A stretch of DNA of 5,418 bases from Deltaproteobacteria bacterium. Its GTDB lineage: Bacteria > Desulfobacterota > Desulfobacteria > Desulfobacterales > Desulfatirhabdiaceae. Made by a program: the position numbers and the translations under genes. Position 1 is the stretch's first letter, and each line of letters starts with the position of its first letter. The notes below the pieces were generated by a model. It saw nothing but the letters and a program-made list of their open reading frames with translations. It was not told where the DNA came from and did not search any database. Location: the NCBI GenBank assembly GCA_021778975.1, contig JAJYBO010000213.1:1-5418 (forward strand). The letters are read 5' to 3'. Below are positions 4,067-5,418 of this stretch, in pieces.

Positions 4067-5270
4067 GGACTGTCGTCCATACCCCCAGAGCCGTCATGCC
4101 GAATATCACCCCAAGCGCGCAGACGCCTGTCCAGCCCCGGGTAGCGTATATCCATGAGGACAGAGACGACCCCACGACGCCTCCCGCAAAAAAACACGCC
4201 ATATAGGAAGCCGTCAGCCGGCTGCGCGCTTCGGGACGCAAGCGGTAAATCTGGCTCTGATTGGTGATGTGCAACGCCTGTGCGCCAAAATCCAGCAAAA
4301 CGATTCCGAACACTAAAAGCCATGTCGAATGACGTCCAAGCCAGATCGGGAGCCAGGAAACGATAATCAGGACAATGGATATCACTGTCGTGAAATTGGC
4401 CCTGCCGCGATCGGCAAGCCAGCCGGCCACAGATGCCGCGCTTGCACCGGCAACGCCCGCCATGCCGAACAGTCCGATGATGGCGGTCGGATAGCTGAAC
4501 GGTGGTTTGGACAGCAGGAATGACAGCGGCGTCCACAGCGTGCTGAATATCGCGAACCCTATAGCCCCATAAACGGTTCTCAATCGCAGTACGCGTTCTT
4601 CCCTAAAGAGGGGCGGAATTGATTTGAGAAGCGCCCAATAACCGAGTCCGACGTTGGGGGCATATACCGGCAACCCACGGTACATGGCGCCCGCCATGAC
4701 GATCATGAGTACGGAAGCCGACCAGAAGACAGAACGCCAACCGCCGATCTGCGCCAAAATACCGGCGACGGTACGCGCCAGAAGAATTCCCAGAAGCAGA
4801 CCACTCATCACGGTTCCCACCACACGCCCTCTTTCTGCGGAACTTGCCAGATCCGCAGAAAACGCCACCAGTACCTGCGCCACCACCGACAACGCGCCTG
4901 CCAGCACCGATAACGCCAGCAGCATGACCACACTGGACGCAAACCCGATCCCCGCCAGACTCATGGCAATACCGATGGTCATGAGTACCACCAGATTACG
5001 TCGCTCACACAGATCCCCCAGCGGCACCAGCAGCACCAACCCCAGCGCATATCCCAACTGGGAGGCTGTCACGATCAACCCGGCATGCGTTACGGACAAA
5101 TTCAAGGTTCTGTGAATCGCTTCCAGCAAAGGCTGCGCATAGTAGATGCTGGCGACCGTCAAACCCGAAGCCGTCGCAATCAAAAACACCAGGGGCCTGC
5201 TCAGCCTGCTGCTATCCTCGCTTCTTTCCGAATTGTCCCCGATGACAGTATTGTTTTCAGTGTGCGTCAT
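4050..5270 (-). CDS. Major facilitator superfamily permease, probable efflux transporter (12 TM)
   Basis: This 406-residue inner-membrane protein shows twelve hydrophobic segments, roughly 26-48, 62-83, 93-112, 114-138, 150-174, 178-196, 229-253, 261-285, 292-311, 314-336, 350-374 and 379-398. A longer hydrophilic loop (197-228) separates the two six-helix halves. MFS motif A lies between TM2 and TM3 (PLGDLCERRN, 83-92), and its degenerate second-half copy is GWLADRGR (283-290). TM1 contains IYYAQPLL (42-49), typical of a large proteobacterial group of putative drug or metabolite exporters that includes YnfM-like proteins. Such carriers usually run as proton antiporters; the substrate cannot be predicted. 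The first 25 residues are polar and acidic. ATG 5270 is the only sensible start, with just a weak GGGA upstream; a four-codon ORF MNRS at 5281-5267 overlaps it. The promoter and operator-like palindrome at 5297-5332 point to regulated expression. Confidence 0.9.
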   Translation of the reverse strand: MTHTENNTVIGDNSERSEDSSRLSRPLVFLIATASGLTVASIYYAQPLLEAIHRTLNLSVTHAGLIVTASQLGYALGLVLLVPLGDLCERRNLVVLMTIGIAMSLAGIGFASSVVMLLALSVLAGALSVVAQVLVAFSADLASSAERGRVVGTVMSGLLLGILLARTVAGILAQIGGWRSVFWSASVLMIVMAGAMYRGLPVYAPNVGLGYWALLKSIPPLFREERVLRLRTVYGAIGFAIFSTLWTPLSFLLSKPPFSYPTAIIGLFGMAGVAGASAASVAGWLADRGRANFTTVISIVLIIVSWLPIWLGRHSTWLLVFGIVLLDFGAQALHITNQSQIYRLRPEARSRLTASYMACFFAGGVVGSSLSSWIYATRGWTGVCALGVIFGMTALGVWTTVHDWTF

Positions 5271-5296
5271 GACCGATTCATCCCGTTATTTACCGC

Positions 5297-5325
5297 ATCA
5301 TATACCGCAAGTGGACATTTTTCCA
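5297..5325 (-). promoter_or_regulatory. Candidate sigma-70 promoter for the MFS gene
   Basis: On the - strand TGGAAA (5325-5320, 4 of 6 to TTGACA) and TATGAT (5302-5297, 5 of 6 to TATAAT) are separated by exactly 17 bases. Transcription would begin near 5290, leaving a leader of about 20 bases before ATG 5270. The -35 lies within a perfect inverted repeat, which would suit repressor control. Confidence 0.45.
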
Positions 5326-5332
5326 TGAAAAA
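5318..5332. promoter_or_regulatory. Operator-like palindrome overlapping the MFS -35
   Basis: TTTTTC (5318-5323) and GAAAAA (5327-5332) are perfect inverted arms around CAT. The 15-base site covers the proposed -35 of the MFS promoter, so a dimeric regulator bound here would block RNA polymerase. No regulator gene is in the window. The arms are A/T homopolymer-rich, which raises the chance of coincidence. Confidence 0.35.
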
Positions 5333-5418
5333 ACAGGTGGCGGGGTTCCATTGTCAGGGTGCTGGTCCAATTCACTGAACCGGGCCGGACGATCCGCTCT
5401 CTGAAAAAAATATTCTTG
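5333..5418. other. Non-coding right edge
   Basis: I find no supported gene between the MFS promoter region and the window edge. A 17-codon ORF from ATG 5325 on the + strand has no ribosome site. GGTTC (5344-5348) and GAACC are distant inverted arms of an imperfect structure, and an A-rich tract AAAAAAATATT lies near the end. This is most likely the intergenic space before a gene outside the window. Confidence 0.4.

Noticed and set aside
4654..5115. 153-codon + strand frame opposite the MFS gene
   Set aside because: Threonine/alanine/arginine-rich antisense reading of membrane helices, without a ribosome site or family pattern.
5325..5378. 17-codon ORF MKKQVAGFHCQGAGPIH on the + strand
   Set aside because: No ribosome binding site, and its start lies in the palindrome proposed as the MFS operator.

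Overview
The window looks like a bacterial chromosome segment from a Gram-negative organism. A pseudomonadal (proteobacterial) or related lineage is most likely, but genus cannot be fixed from sequence alone. The reasons are a YdfG-type short-chain dehydrogenase, an antiquitin-type (ALDH7) aldehyde dehydrogenase, an MFS permease of a common proteobacterial kind and a MNT/HEPN toxin-antitoxin pair. The four larger metabolic and transport genes are GC-moderate with C/G-rich third codon positions. The first ~370 bases are visibly AT-richer and may have a different history. I see no rRNA, tRNA, CRISPR array, intact insertion sequence or phage gene.

Left part (1-1069, + strand). The window opens with the last 35 codons of a protein ending in a SEC-C zinc-binding motif (stop at 108-110). 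About 260 bases follow without a convincing gene, then a very GC-rich perfect hairpin (377-395). Just after it comes a compact two-gene operon, mntA-hepT (427-1069, 11-base overlap). The antitoxin is a minimal nucleotidyltransferase and the toxin a HEPN-domain RNase. Both key motifs are intact, so the pair looks functional.

Middle part (1070-3520). A 129-base leader with a tandem direct repeat and a hairpin touching the ribosome binding site precedes ydfG (+ strand), an NADP-dependent 3-hydroxy acid dehydrogenase / malonic semialdehyde reductase. It converges, with only 21 bases between stops, on an ALDH7-family dehydrogenase on the - strand that carries all catalytic residues and the antiquitin C-terminal signature.

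Right part (3521-5418, - strand). Reading leftwards on the - strand there is an MFS permease with a candidate promoter overlapped by a perfect operator-like palindrome, then a possible 34-codon small ORF overlapping the permease stop, then a 73-residue unknown protein with a strong Shine-Dalgarno, then the ALDH gene with its own candidate promoter. The co-oriented order MFS - small protein - ALDH could be partly co-transcribed, but gaps and internal promoter candidates suggest at least two units. A joint role (aldehyde or hydroxy-acid handling plus export) is only inference.

No large undescribed system is evident. The least explained items are the GC hairpin before the toxin-antitoxin pair, the 34-codon ORF, the 73-residue protein and the palindrome over the MFS promoter.
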